In this document: piece after piece, positions 45,550 through 60,500 of the stretch
Layout: each line of letters opens with the position of its first letter
Numbering within the stretch: position 1 is the stretch's first letter
Source of the DNA: Nemopilema nomurai
Taxonomy: Eukaryota > Cnidaria > Scyphozoa > Rhizostomeae > Rhizostomatidae
Assembly: GCA_003864495.1 (NCBI GenBank)
Contig: ML133502.1
Coordinates: 2,080,877 to 2,144,876 of the forward strand
Length of the DNA: 64,000 bases
Direction: 5' to 3'
The notes under the pieces: model-generated
What the model was told of the DNA's origin: nothing
Seen by the model: the letters and a program-made list of their open reading frames with translations, nothing else
The model's database searches: none
Made by a program: the position numbers and the translations under genes

Positions 45550-48500
45550 GTACGTAACACATGTTTTGCTTATTCGTATCCTTTTTTGCCTGATGAATTG
45601 ATTAAAAAGTTAGAATACGCTCGCTCCACAGCAGTGTTCAATGATCAAATTTTCAGATTGAAAGAAAGAAGCTTTGTCCTCAAAATGCGCCATTCAATGC
45701 AGCTTCTGGATGGCTAGCCTATAACCTTTCTGCTCGACTCTGTCAGACACAATAGAGCTGATTTCTGTTAAATTTTTCATATGTGGAAAAGATGATCCCA
45801 TACTCTAAAGCATTTGCATCTCCACCCGCTCGCACTGCAAAGAAATCGTCACTTGTTCACAAAATTATGGAACTCGTTTAAAAACCTGCCAAGATGGCGC
45901 GCATGATGCAATAAGACACCGCTCGACCCCTTTCGTACTCTACCGGTTTCAATTCATAGCGGATTACTTTTCATACTGGATAGGCCTTCTATTCATACTA
46001 CGCTGCTTTAATAAAATACGCTTCTCGTCATTTTTCGCGGAACTATGTCGCCCCGCTTTGAAAACAGCAACACTTTTATACCGGATCGCTTGAACTCGGT
46101 ACGCGGTCGTTCTTGAAGCCCTATTTTTCGCAGACAGTTTTGTTTTCGATTCCAGTTTTGGCGCTCAAAAGAAGATTCAGCAAGTAAATTCATTATGGGC
46201 GCCTCTAATAAGGAAAATTCTTTCTGCATTGATACATTTTTCAGCAACGTTGTTTCAGATGCATCAGAGTTTTTTTTAAATATTTTGGGAGGTGGCTATC
46301 CTCCTTTTTGTGAACAAATGGAAGGGAGCAGTCTTCTACGCCTACTACTTATAATATTTTCAAAATAGTTTGAAAGTGATGAAAGTTCATCAAGGCTTTT
46401 TTAGGGCAAAAACTGAATTTCTTGGTTAATAGAACAAAACGCAGTAGTACATGACAATTGAGAGTGCTGACAGACAAAAACTTCAAATATTGGGACAAGA
46501 TGTTTTTATTATGTTTCCAGTGTATATCAAATGTTAGATCTGTTTACAATTTGTCGAAGTGCTTTTCCTGACTAACTCTAATTGGTCACAGGATGAAATG
46601 TATTCAGTTTTGCTTGTTTATATTTATTGGATAAAAAAAATTCTAAACTTTCTTATGTTTGCAAAAGTCAGTACTGAACTGTCTCAACTTTTTGATGAAT
46701 CGAGTACTACTTTTTATAAAGTGCCTTCTTGAAAAATGTGTGTAGTCCTTCCGCTTTGAATCTGCTTTCATTTAAGGCGAAAGCTTCATTAGCTCCCTTT
46801 TCTTCTCGCCTCTGGAAATCCTAAATTTCAACTATAGGGATATTATCAGTTCATTGTTTTCTCATCATCGAGTACGTAGCCACTAAATAATTGTTTATAA
46901 ATATAATATAAATTATTACTAGTCCCAAATATGAAATTACCACTTACCACTAAAAAGAATATCTCCTCCACTTTCTCTCCATTTCCTCCCTATGCCACAT
47001 CTGCATTCTAATACATAGATGAAGTCAAATAATGATGCTAGTGATATTTGTTGTCAACATTTAGCCTTGACAGTTTGAGCTATACCATTCTTTTAAAGAG
47101 TAGTTTATTTCTATCAAGACCTAACTTTTTGTTTCAAAAAACTGATATTGAATAAGAAATTCTTGAAAAGACAAATCAGAAATATGATAGACCCTAAAAA
47201 GTTTTAGACTTCTAAAAAATCAACATTACCTTAAGCAAAACTTGTACCACTACATAATATTGCAAATGCGCAACCCAAAAAAATGATACCATTATGATAT
47301 CGTGTTGCTTTCTAGAAAGTTACAATCTTTATTTACCAAAACAATGCGATATCAATGATTGCCTAAAATGACACCCTTAAAATCAGATCAGTTAAGAAAT
47401 TTTAACATACTGCTAGATTATAATATATTTTCCTTGAGCTTTTTGTTGCTTTTTGAAACGCTACGTGAACAGTTCTAGTCACTGTGGTAACGGCATGAAA
47501 CAAGTGTCCTTTGGATGATTGATAGGGGTGCTAAGACGAACCAAATTTTTACAAACGGATTGGTTGAGCCCTCTGATTGATTGGGGCTTGACTTGCGGAT
47601 AACAATCTAATTGGCTCCTTTGTCGCTAGCGATGATTGATAGGGGTGCTCAAGCACGGTTGAATCGAAGCTCATTGCAAGAGTGATGTTTGATGGACAAG
47701 GAAAAATTGGTTTCAGCAAATATTCCAACTGCCCGGGACAGCTTAAAATGAAGTTTCTTCCAATTTACAGTTCAAAACAGATGTAGGTTATAGTAACCAA
47801 CGTAGGACAGTTTGTAATAAAAGAACTAGGAATGCATTTACTACGCCTTAAAATATTAAGGCGTTTTTCAGAGACTGGAGAATCTCAGACCGGTGCTCAT
47901 GCACCCATGGCACCACCCCACCCCTGGATCCACTCTGCACACCCCTGTATTTTCTTCGTACAAGCTCGTCCTTGAGCTCCTTCAATGTTCATCATGTAAA
48001 CAGGGCTGTTCTCTTACAACTTCAATAGGCCGCTCCGAGTTATCTTGTTGGCAGCTATGTTTCTTTCTTTGGTTTTGTCTATTGTTCTGAAGCGGCGCTA
48101 AGTCATAAAGGTTGAAATTATCCAACCCGGCCAAGACGCAAAATGATGTCAAACATATTTGGTCCGCGTAATGATCATTGTGACCTTTAAAATTGGCATG
48201 AAATTGAGCCTCGTCTTAAAGAGATTATTGATCCTGCTTCCAAAAAGGGATTGAATTGTCACACGGTTGAAATATGAATGTTATTAAGATAACAACAAAG
48301 CGGCGAGTCGAAAGCGTAGCTTTAAGCGGAGGAGGCACCATGAACATGGATTTTGTATAGAGTAACTCTTGTAGCATTTTTTCATCCGAATATCTCCGGT
48401 ACTTTTTGATAAGGGATCGTTAAACAAAATACGTCACGCTTTTAGAGAGAGGGAGTAAGGAGTCCGAGAGAGTCACAGGGATCAAGTGTGACGTTCAGAT

Positions 48501-51500
48501 TTGCCAGACCAAGCTTTGTTGGTTCTTTATTAAAACAATATCGCTGTTAAAACAATTTTTAGCTTTAAGCAGAAAAGATGGATTTAGGTTTGTTCAAGTC
48601 ATGTAGTCAACGAAAGTATTTTCCGACCTTTAATATTTCTATCAAACGTTATTAAACTTTGCTTGACCTCATAATCCAACATAAACATTTTGTTCCAATT
48701 TGTGTTACCTGTTCAAATTATGCCCTACATAATATGTTTTGCTCTAATTGCTCAAAATCTAGCGAAAATCCCATTTGTCAGCATTCTAGCGATTACCATT
48801 AACTATTCACTCTGTTCTGCAAAGTATTGTGTTGGTATAGCACAATCTGAAAATGCCAGTCTTGTCAATTCGTTCCCGTCTTGTCAATTTGCCAATCTAT
48901 TCTAACTTGTGACAGTGAATGACTAGGGTGATGTTTTTTGATTGGCTTCTAGCGCACAAGTTGCCTTTAATTGAGTTCATTACTCATTCTACCACACTGA
49001 TGTCAACTGCTTAGGCTCAATGTGTATTGCTTGGCTGTGCAGTCACTCCTTCTTTAGCAGGCAGTCCTCTTCCATGACGCTTTCTCTATTGAGCTGTACG
49101 TTTGATATTATATCATGTACCAGAAAGGTCTTGTAGATATTCTATTTGAGGTAGCAAATTCTCTTAAATGCTTTCTCTAAAGACGCCTAATGGTGGTAGG
49201 AGTAAAATAGATAAAGGTCTCAAAAGTCTTACTATCTACAGAAAAGGCTTTAATATTTGATAAGCAAGGAAGTTTCTTGAACTGCTTTTAGTGATCAGGC
49301 CTTTTAGTGGACCAACGTGGTGTATGGGCCAAGTTTAGTATTTTTATGGTCCTTCACATTCACCGCAAAAACTGGAATGTCGTCTGAGTAGCTGATCTTC
49401 TTCATTCTATAATCATCACCTCCATTCTTACCGTTTTCTACAGCTTTTGTCCAAAAAGTTTATTTGTCTGTCTGTAAGTCAGTGGAAGATCGGCACCTTC
49501 CACTTGACAAGAAATATCAACTTGGTTTTGACTTGGCACTGTCCCCAAAAATAGACTTGATCCTTCTCTATGAAAAGCTGCTTTATATCTCATAATGGGA
49601 TCTTCAAACAATCTAGACACTTTTTAGTACTTCAGAAATGAAATAGAAAGACAAAGAGTGACTTTGGAAATGGAGTCAGGATATGAATAAAACATTAGGT
49701 AGTGTTGAAACATTAAAAGACTTGTTTTTGCGAGTTTTGCTCGTCTACAGAGAGTCTAGATCTAGTCTTTGACGTACTATCTAGTCCGTGATCTCCAATC
49801 TCCTTGAATACAGTTATAACATATGAATAAGAATGTATAATATAATATATATAATATATATATCTATATAATATATCTATATAATATATATACTATATGA
49901 ATAAGCATCATACCCAATATTATGTTGAAATGTTTCTTCCAATCAAATTTAATTTCATTTCAGGTTTCGGCAATTGCACCCACGGATCGCACAGCTGCGA
50001 AACTAATGCGACATGCGCAAATAGCTCAATAGCATGCACGTGTGCCATTGGCTACTCTGGAAATGGGACCTCTTGTGTCGGTAAGAAGCTTCCAGTATCA
50101 TGTTGTGTTGTCTCTTGTTAAAGAGGAGCCATTGCTTACTTGTCTACTTCTAGAAGAAAATTTGCGATAGACAATTTGAAGGAGGGTGATAAGAAACATA
50201 GACGATTTTCAAGAAGATGAAAAAAGAACTTTCTGTTTTAGATATCGACGAGTGTATGGAGGGAGCACATAACTGTGATACCAATGCTGCGTGTACAAAT
50301 ACCGTAGGATCATTCATTTGCGCTTGTAACCCTGGTTATTCAGGAGATGGAGTAACATGTACCGGTACGAGACCATTTTCAATGTTATTGAATTGATTAC
50401 TTGAGTTTCGATATCGCTAACTTCATAGTTCCATGTCGGAGATACCTTCTCTCAACGACTAAAGTGGTAAATTATGCTTTGTATATTTTGGAGAGGGAAG
50501 ATTGTTCAGTAAAAAACTGAAACAACGGTATTTGATTTTAGATAAAAACGAGTGTACGGAGGGAACACATAACTGTGATACCAATGCTGCGTGTACAAAT
50601 ACCGCAGGATCATTCACTTGCGCCTGTAATAGTGGTTATTCAGGAGATGGAACAGCATGTACAGGTAAGATAATCTTATAATCAATTGAAACAGTAATTT
50701 GTTACATTTAGCTTTAAAATGAGATACTAAAAATTACTTACATTTCTCTGCAATGAAAGCGTCTTTGAGCAACGTTTTGGCGATATAAGATTTCCAAACA
50801 GCAAGAAACATCGGAGGAATAGTTTCGAACAATAGAAGTATCTCTTCTTTTGACAATTATCATATAATTGAAACGAATTTCAGGTTATCAGGGAAATTTT
50901 TCAGGATGAAACTTATAGGCAGACATTTTGGAATTTTTTTTCTATGCAACGTGGATATGTTTTATTGGATTGATTTCAGACACTAATTCATTTTTAGAGA
51001 GAATCGTAAGCACCCTGTGTGCTTAAATCTTTCTTCAACGTATTTCTTCTTATTTATGGCCAAATCACTCCCAACAAAATTCATATTTGTAAATGCTGGC
51101 TTCTTTTAGACAATGGTGAGAAAAAGAGCAATCCTTTATCGATGCCTTCCGGGAGGACAAGGAGTTGCTTTCATTGTTATTCAAAGCAAATTTTTAGCTG
51201 GATGTAACTGTTATGTTGTTAAAAAGGGCCTAATAGTGCGCTCACAAATTATACGTTCTGCTCCATGGCCTCGTGCTCTACAACTGACTCCAAGTACTGT
51301 TACATAAAATATGTTAATTTATACAAAACATTACATCTCCCCTTCCTTCAGTGTCGGGGGCTAAAATATAAAGTTAATGAACGTTCAAATTAGCAAGTTA
51401 AGTCCAAACGCTCTAACGGTAATATAACTAGGTCTACACGACAACAAAACATTTTTTTTAAGCGTCTGAAAATTGAATAAAATAAGTGAAAGCATTAAAG

Positions 51501-54500
51501 TCACAGTTCTTTCTGCTTACGTATCGTAAATGTTTTGTCCATATCTTTGAACTCTTCTTCTTATTCTGTGTGGATATCTGGCGTTGTTGTGGGTATTTGC
51601 TTCTGCTTGCTGTCCTCTCCGGTCGCAGGCATTTCTAATGATTCTTCATAATCTGCATCATTATAAAATTCCAAATCCTGTCTTTCCTGAATTGGCTTGA
51701 AAAATGAAATGTTCCTTGTTACGTTGGTTTCTACAAGCTGTGATCATCGTTCCTTTTATTCGTACTATACGAAAAGGCTTCGGATCGAATTTGGATGTTA
51801 ACTTGTTTCTCTTTCTTTGTCGAATTAGTACCAGATTGCCAATGCTCATTTTACGTTCCTTAGCTCCTCTTTTCCGGTCCGCATTTTTCTTCATCGTTGC
51901 CGTTGTGTTGTGTCGAATTTCTTCGTCCAAGGGCAATAGACTATTTTCCACTGTTGTGTCTGGATTTATCCGAATTTGCGATTAAAAAGTAGCTGTGGGG
52001 GATATTTGTCGTTGTGTGTGGAGTGGCACGGTAATTTAGAACGAATCTATAAAGCTCTTTTCTCCAATTTCTCCCCTCTACTTGTGCTGCTTTGATGGCT
52101 TTAGTCATTGGTTTGTTAAAGTTCTCAGCTTCGGAATTGGCCTGGGGCCACAACGGTGTTATGGGTTGAAAATGTACGCCATTTTCTTTCATGTAATCCT
52201 TGATGTCAGCACTGTTAAATGGTGGGCCATTGTCACTTTTAACAACGTGGGGCAATCCATGTGTTGCGAAAATTCGATCGAGTTTAGCAATTGTCGCAGA
52301 GGCTGATGTGGAATGCACAATGTCCACCTCTGGGAATCTCGAGTAAGCATCGATGACCACCAGAATATATTCTCCGGTAGGAAATGGTCCACAGTGATCA
52401 ATGTGTACGGTATGCCAGGGCTTCGGAGGCAATTCATTCATACGTAGTGGTGCAGGTCTATTTTCCGGACCAATGGCTTGGCATGGTAAACAATTGGCAA
52501 GCATATCTTTGACAGATTTATCGATGTTAGGAAACCAAATTTTCTCTCGTAAAAGTTGTTTGGTTTTGACGATCCCTTGGTGTCCTTCGTGAGCAATTTC
52601 TGTGGCTCTATGGCGGAGAGATTTAGGAAGAACAATTCGTGGTCCTCGCAAAACCAGACTTGCATCATCATTGACAGTTAATTCGTTTCTTATTTTAGCA
52701 AATAAGTTCAGTTCCTCTTTATCAACGTCAGGTAGTTGCATACCTCGAATGTTGTTCCACGAATTATTATGAATAATGCGTATTAGCGCTTGCAAGGTTT
52801 GGTCTGCGAATGTGGCATCTTGAATTTCTTTATATTCCATAGACTTCGGAACCGCATGACGAGCGAGAAAATTGACGTATTTGTCGGCTGTAGACGACTG
52901 AGATTGATCTGTTGAATCCGTAACAGTGTGTCTTGATAGAAAATCCGAAGGGTTCTGAGCTCCTTGTTTATACACTATGTCAAAATCGTAATCCTGAATA
53001 CGTAAATTCCAGCGTTCAATTCTTGCGGGCGGTCTTGATTTCGGGTTAGACAAGATGAGTTCGACTGGCTTGCAATCCGTAAATAGCTTGAATTTTGCAC
53101 CATACAAGTAAATGTGAAGGCGTTCAATAGCCCATACTATAGCCAATGCCTCTTTTTCGGTTTGCGAGTACCTCCTTTCTACATCAGAGAGCGATCGGCT
53201 AACGTAGGCTACGACTTTTCTGTCTGCTTGGCCAGGTGTGGTTTGCGATAATATAGCCGAAAGGCCTGTGGGCGAAGCATCCGTAAACAACTCAGTTTGT
53301 TTTGTCTGGTCGAAATATGCCATGACCTTGTCACTAGTCAATGCCAACTTGATGCTATCGAACGACTTTTGTTCCTTAGGGGTCCACCGGAAAACACTGT
53401 TTTTCTTTGTTAAATTTCGCAAGGGCTCGCTGATATCACTGAATTGTGGAATAAATTTGGCACAGTAGTTTGCCATCCCTAAGAAACTGCGAATGTCCTT
53501 GACTGACTGTGGCGGCGGGGCGTTGTGAATTGCATGAACTTTCTGGGGGTCGGCAGAGATTCCTTTGTCAGAAAACACANAACTGGATTTGATTTCAGAT
53601 AAAAACGAATGTACGGAGGGAACACATAACTGCCATGCCAATGCTGCGTGTACAAATACCGCAGGATCATTCACTTGCGCTTGTAACCCTGGTTATTCAG
53701 GAGATGGAGTAACATGTACCGGTACGTGACCATTTTCAATGTTATTGAATTGATTACTTGAGTTTCATTATTTCTAACTTCATAGTTCCATGTCGCATTT
53801 ACCTTCTCTCAACGAAACTGGTATTATGCTTTGTATATTTTAAGAGGGAAGTTTGTTAGTTAAAACCTAAAAGAACTGGATTTGATTTTAGATAAAAACG
53901 ATGTACGGAGGGAAACATAACTGCCATGCCAATGCTGCGTGTACAAATACCGCAGGATCATTCACTTGCGCTTGTAATGGTTATTCAGGAGATGGAGTAA
54001 CATGTACCGGTACGAGACCATTTTCATGTTAAGGAATTGATTACTTGAGTTTCATTATCTAACTTCATAGTTCCATGTCGCATTTACCTTCTCTCAACGA
54101 CTAAATTGGTAAATTATGCTTTGTACATTTTGGAGAGAAAGGTTTGTTTAGTTAAAACCTAAAAGAACTGGATTTGATTTTAGATAAAAACGAGTGTACG
54201 GAGGGAACACATAACTGTCATGCCAATGCTGCGTGTACAAATACCGCAGGATCATTCACTTGCGCTTGTAACCTGGTTATTCAGGAGATGGAGTAACATG
54301 TACCGGTACGAGACCATTTTCAATGTTAAGGAATTGATTACTTGAGTTTCATTATTTCTAACTTCATAGTTCCATGTCGCATTTACCTTCTCTCAACGAC
54401 TAAAGTGGTAAATTATGCTTTGTATATTTTGAAAGAGAAGTTTGTTTAGTTAAAACCTAAAAGAACTGGATTTGATTTCAGATAAAAACGAATGTACGGA

Positions 54501-57500
54501 GGGAACACATAACTGCCATGCCAATGCTGCGTGTACAAATACCGCAGGATCATTCACTTGCGCTTGTAACTGGTTATTCAGGAGATGGAGTAACATGTAC
54601 CGGTACGTGACCATTTTCAATGTTATTGAATTGATTACTTGATCATTTTTCTAACTTCATAGTTCCATGTCGCATTTACCTTCTCTCAACGAAACTGTAT
54701 TTATGCTTTGTATATTTTGGAGAGGGAAGTTTGTTCAGTAAAACCTAAAAACTGGATTTGATTTCAGATAAAAACGATGTACGGAGGGAACACATAACTG
54801 CCATGCCAATGCTGCGTGTACAAATACCGCAGGATCATTCACTTGCGCTTGTAATGGTTATTCAGGAGATGGAGTAACATGTACCGGTACGAGACCATTT
54901 TCAATGTTATTGAATTGATTACTTGATTCATTTTTCTAACTTCATAGTTCCATGTCGCATTTACCTTCTCTCAACGAACTAATTTAAATTATGCTTTGTA
55001 TATTTTGGAGAGAAGTTTGTTTAGTAAAACCTAAAAGAACTGGATTTGATTTTAGATAAAAACGATGTACGGAGGGAACACATAACTGCCATGCCAATGC
55101 TGCGTGTACAAATACCGCAGGATCATTCACTTGCGCTTGTAATGTGGTTATTCAGGAGATGGAGTAACATGTACCGGTACGAGACCATTTTCATTGTTAA
55201 GGAATTGATTACTTGAGTTTCTTGATTGATTACTTCATTATTAACTTCATAGTTCCATGTCGCATTTACCTTCTCTCAACGACTAAATTGGTAAATTATG
55301 CTTTGTATATTTTGAAAGAGAAGTTTGTTTAGTTAAAACCTAAAAGAACTGGATTTGATTTTAGATAAAAACGAGTGTACGGAGGGAACACATAACTGCC
55401 ATGCCAATGCTGCGTGTACAAATACCGCAGGATCATTTACTTGCGCTTGTATAGTGGTTATTCAGGAGATGGAGTAACATGTACCGGTACGAGACCATTT
55501 TCATTGTTAAGGAATTGATTACTTGAGTTTCATTGATTATTCATTAACTTCATAGTTCCATGTCGCATTTACCTTCTCTCAACGACTAAAGTGGTAAATT
55601 ATGCTTTGTATATTTTGAAAGAGAAGTTTGTTTAGTTAAAACCTAAAAGAACTGGATTTGATTTTAGATAAAAACGAGTGCACGGAGGAACTCATAACTG
55701 TGATGCCAATGCTGCGTGTACAAATACGCAGGATCATTCACTTGCGCTTGTAATGGTTATTCAGGAGATGGAGTAACATGTACCGGTACGTGACCATTTT
55801 CAATGTTATTGAATTGATTACTTGTTCATTTTTTCTAACTTCATAGTTCCATGTCGCATTTACCTTCTCTCAACGAAACTGATATTATGCTTTGTATATT
55901 TTGGAGAGGGAAGTTTTTTTAGTAAAAACCTAAAACAACTGGATTTGATTTCAGATAAAAACGATGTACGGAGGGAACACATAACTGCCATGCCAATGCT
56001 GCGTGTACAAATACCGCAGGATCATTACTTGCGCTTGTATAGTGGTTATTCAGGAGATGGAGTAACATGTACCGGTACGAGACCATTTTCATGTTAAGAA
56101 TTGATTACTTGAGTTTCAGTTATTCATAACTTCATAGTTCCATGTCGCATTTACCTTCTCTCAACGACTAAAGTGGTAAATTATGCTTTGTATATTTTGA
56201 AAGAGAAGTTTTTTAGTTAAAACCTAAAAGAACTGGATTTGATTTTAGATAAAAACGAGTACGGAGGGAACACATAACTGTGATACCAATGCTGCGTGTA
56301 CAAATACCGCAGGATCATTCACTTGCGCTTGTAACCCTGGTTATTCAGGAGATGGAGTAACATGTACCGGTACGAGACCATTTTCAATGTTATTGAATTG
56401 ATTACTTGAGTTTCATTACTAACTTCATAGTTCCATGTCGCATTTACCTTCTCTCAACGACTAAAGTGGTAAATTATGCTTTGTATATTTTGAAAGAGAA
56501 GTTTGTTTAGTTAAAACCTAAAAGAACTGGATTTGATTTTAGATAAAAACGAGTGTACGGAGGGAACACATAACTGTGATGCCAATGCTGCGTGTACAAA
56601 TACCGCAGGATCATTCACTTGCGCTTGTAATTGGTTATTCAGGAGATGGAGTAACATGTACCGGTACGACCATTTTCAATGTTATTGAATTGATTACTTG
56701 AGTTTCATTATTTCTAACTTCATAGTTCCATGTCGCATTTACCTTCTCTCACGACTAAATTGGTATTATGCTTTGTATATTTTAGAGGGAAGTTTGTTCA
56801 GTAAAAACCTAAAACAACTGGATTTGATTTAGATAAAAACGAATGTACGGAGGGAACACATAACTGCCATGCCAATGCTGCGTGTACAAATACCGCAGGA
56901 TCATTACTTGCGCTTGTAAGTGGTTATTCAGGAGATGGAGTAACATGTACCGGTACGAGACCATTTTCAATGTTAAGGAATTGATTACTTGAGTTTCGTT
57001 ATCTAACTTCATAGTTCCATGTCGCAATTACCTTCTCTCAACGACTAAATTGGTAAATTATGCTTTGTATATTTTGAAAGAGAAGTTTGTTTAGTTAAAA
57101 CCTAAAACAACTGGATTTGATTTAGATAAAAACGAGTACGGAGGGAACTCATAACTGTGATGCCAATGCTGCGTGTACAAATACCGCAGGATCATTCACT
57201 TGCGCTTGTAACCCTGGTTATTCAGGAGATGGAGTAACATGTACCGGTACGAGACCATTTTCAATGTTAAGAATTGATTACTTGAGTTTCATTATCTAAC
57301 TTCATAGTTCCATGTCGCATTTACCTTCTCTCAACGACTAAATGGTAAATTATGCTTTGTATATTTTGAGAGAAGTTTGTTAGTAAAACCTAAAAGAACT
57401 GGATTTGATTTTAGATAAAAACGAGTGCACGGAGGAACATAACTGTGATACCAATGCTGCGTGTACAAATACCGCAGGATCATTCACTTGCGCGTGTAAT

Positions 57501-60500
57501 GTTGGTTATTCAGGAGATGGAGTAACATGTACCGGTACGAGACCATTTTCAATGTTAGAATTGATTACTTGAGTTTCATTATTTCTAACTTCATAGTTCC
57601 ATGTCGCATTTACCTTCTCTCAACGAAACTGGTAAATTATGCTTTGTATATTTTAAGAGGGAAGTTTGTTAGTAAAACCTAAAACAACTGGATTTGATTT
57701 AGATAAAAACGAGTACGGAGGGAACACATAACTGCCATGCCAATGCTGCGTGTACAAATACCGCAGGATCATTCACTTGCGCTTGTCATAGTGGCTATTC
57801 CGGAGATGGAGTAACATGTACCGGTACGAGACCATTTTCAATGTTATTGAATTGATTACTTGAGTTTCATTATCTAACTTCATAGTTCCATGTCGCATTT
57901 ACCTTCTCTCAACGACTAAAGTGGTAAATTATGCTTTGTATATTTTGAAAGAGAAGTTTGTTTAGTTAAAACCTAAAACAACTGGATTTGATTTCAGATA
58001 AAAACGAGTGCACGGAGGGAACACATAACTGTGATGCCAATGCTGCGTGTACAAATACCGCAGGATCATTCACTTGCGCTTGTATGTGGTTATTCAGGAG
58101 ATGGAGTAACATGTACCGGTACGAGACCATTTTCATTGTTAAGGAATTGATTACTTGAGTTTCGTTATCTAACTTCATAGTTCCATGTCGCATTTACCTT
58201 CTCTCAACGACTAAAGTGGTAAATTATGCTTTGTATTTTGAAAGAGAAGTTTGTTTAGTTAAAACCTAAAACAACTGGATTTGATTTTAGATAAAAACGA
58301 GTGCACGGAGGAACACATAACTGTGATGCCAATGCTGCGTGTACAAATACCGCAGGATCATTCACTTGCGCTTGTAATGGTTATTCAGGAGATGGAGTAA
58401 CATGTACCGGTACGAGACCATTTTCAATGTTATTGAATTGATTACTTGAGTTTCATTATTTCTAACTTCAAAGTACCATGTCGAAAATACCTTCTCTCAA
58501 CGACTAAATTGGTAAATTATGCTTTGTATATTTTCAAGAGAGGAAGTTTGTTTAGTAAAAACCTAAAAGAACTGGATTTGATTTAGATAAAAACGATGTA
58601 CGGAGGGAACACATAACTGCCATGCCAATGCTGCGTGTACAAATACCGCAGGATCATTCACTTGCGCTTGTAATGGTTATTCAGGAGATGGAGTAACATG
58701 TACCGGTACGAGACCATTTTCAATGTTATTGAATTGATTACTTGAGTTTCATTATTTCTAACTTCATAGTTCCATGTCGCATTTACCTTCTCTCAACGAA
58801 ACTGGTAAATTATGCTTTGTATATTTTAAGAGGGAAGTTTGTTAGTAAAACCTAAAAACTGGATTTGATTTAGATAAAAACGATGTACGGAGGAACACAT
58901 AACTGCCATGCCAATGCTGCGTGTACAAATACCGCAGGATCATTCACTTGCGCGTGTAATGTTGGTTATTCAGGAGATGGAGTAACATGTACCGGTACGA
59001 GACCATTTTCAATGTTATTGAATTGATTACTTGAGTTTCATTACTAACTTCATAGTTCCATGTCGCATTTACCTTCTCTCAACGACTAAAGTGGTAAATT
59101 ATGCTTTGTATATTTTGAAAGAGAAGTTTGTTTAGTTAAAACCTAAAACAACTGGATTTGATTTTAGATAAAAACGAGTACGGAGGGAACACATAACTGT
59201 CATGCCAATGCTGCGTGTACAAATACCGCAGGATCATTCACTTGCGCTTGTAACTGGTTATTCAGGAGATGGAGTAACATGTACCGGTACGAGACCATTT
59301 TATGTTAAGAATTGATTACTTGAGTTTCGTTATCTAACTTCATAGTTCCATGTCGCATTTACCTTCTCTCAACGACTAAAGTGGTAAATTATGCTTTGTA
59401 TATTTTGAAAGAGAAGTTTGTTTAGTAAAACCTAAAAGAACTGGATTTGATTTTAGATAAAAACGAGTGTACGGAGGGAACACATAACTGTCATGCCAAT
59501 GCTGCGTGTACAAATACCGCAGGATCATTCACTTGCGCTTGTAATGGTTATTCAGGAGATGGAGTAACATGTACCGGTACGTGACCATTTTCAATGTTAT
59601 TGAATTGATTACTTGATCATTTTTTCTAACTTCATAGTTCCATGTCGCATTTACCTTCTCTCAACGACAAAGTATTATGCTTTGTATATTTTGAGAGGGA
59701 AGTTTGTTAGTAAAACCTAAAACAACTGGATTTGATTTAGATAAAAACGAGTGTACGGAGGGAACACATAACTGCCATGCCAATGCTGCGTGTACAAATA
59801 CCGCAGGATCATTCACTTGCGCTTGTTAATGGTTATTCAGGAGATGGAGTAACATGTACCGGTACGAGACCATTTTCAATGTTATTGAATTGATTACTTG
59901 ATCATTTTTTCTAACTTCATAGTTCCATGTCGCATTTACCTTCTCTCAACGAAACTAAATTTATGCTTTGTATATTTTGAAGGGAAGTTTGTTAGTAAAA
60001 CCTAAAACAACTGGATTTTTTAGATAAAAACGAATGTACGGAGGGAACACATAACTGCCATGCCAATGCTGCGTGTACAAATACCGCAGGATCATTACTT
60101 GCGCTTGTCATAGTGGTTATTCGGAGATGGAGTAACATGTACCGGTACGAGACCATTTTCATGTTAAGGAATTGATTACTTGAGTTCTTGATTGATTACT
60201 TCATTTTAACTTCATAGTTCCATGTCGCATTTACCTTCTCTCAACGACTAAAGTGGTAAATTATGCTTTGTATATTTTGAAAGAGAAGTTTGTTTAGTTA
60301 AAACCTAAAAGAACTGGATTTGATTTTAGATAAAAACGAGTGTACGGAGGGAACACATAACTGCCATGCCAATGCTGCGTGTACAAATACCGCAGGATCA
60401 TTTACTTGCGCTTGTATAGTGGTTATTCAGGAGATGGAGTAACATGTACCGGTACGAGACCATTTTCATTGTTAAGGAATTGATTACTTGAGTTTCTTGA

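Larger units (their letters stand above)
45550..49963. other. intron 1 of gene 2, no internal gene recognised
   Basis: 4.4 kb with no protein signature. Contents noted: the inverted partner of the gene 1 intronic repeat (46396-46735), two blocks with GATTGATAGGGGTGCT (about 47518 and 47634), a small CGCCTTAA-loop-TTAAGGCG hairpin at about 47844-47863, and an AT-rich microsatellite near the 3' end. Confidence 0.55.

Noticed and set aside
51113..51307. 64-codon plus-strand ORF starting near the EGF exon remnant
   Set aside because: It lies within the LTR and is antisense to the retroelement; no family resemblance.
53581..53674. N-terminal 31 residues of the long minus-strand frame that precede the retroelement polyprotein
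   Set aside because: They are antisense of an EGF exon joined across the N; the real pol frame starts at the N side.
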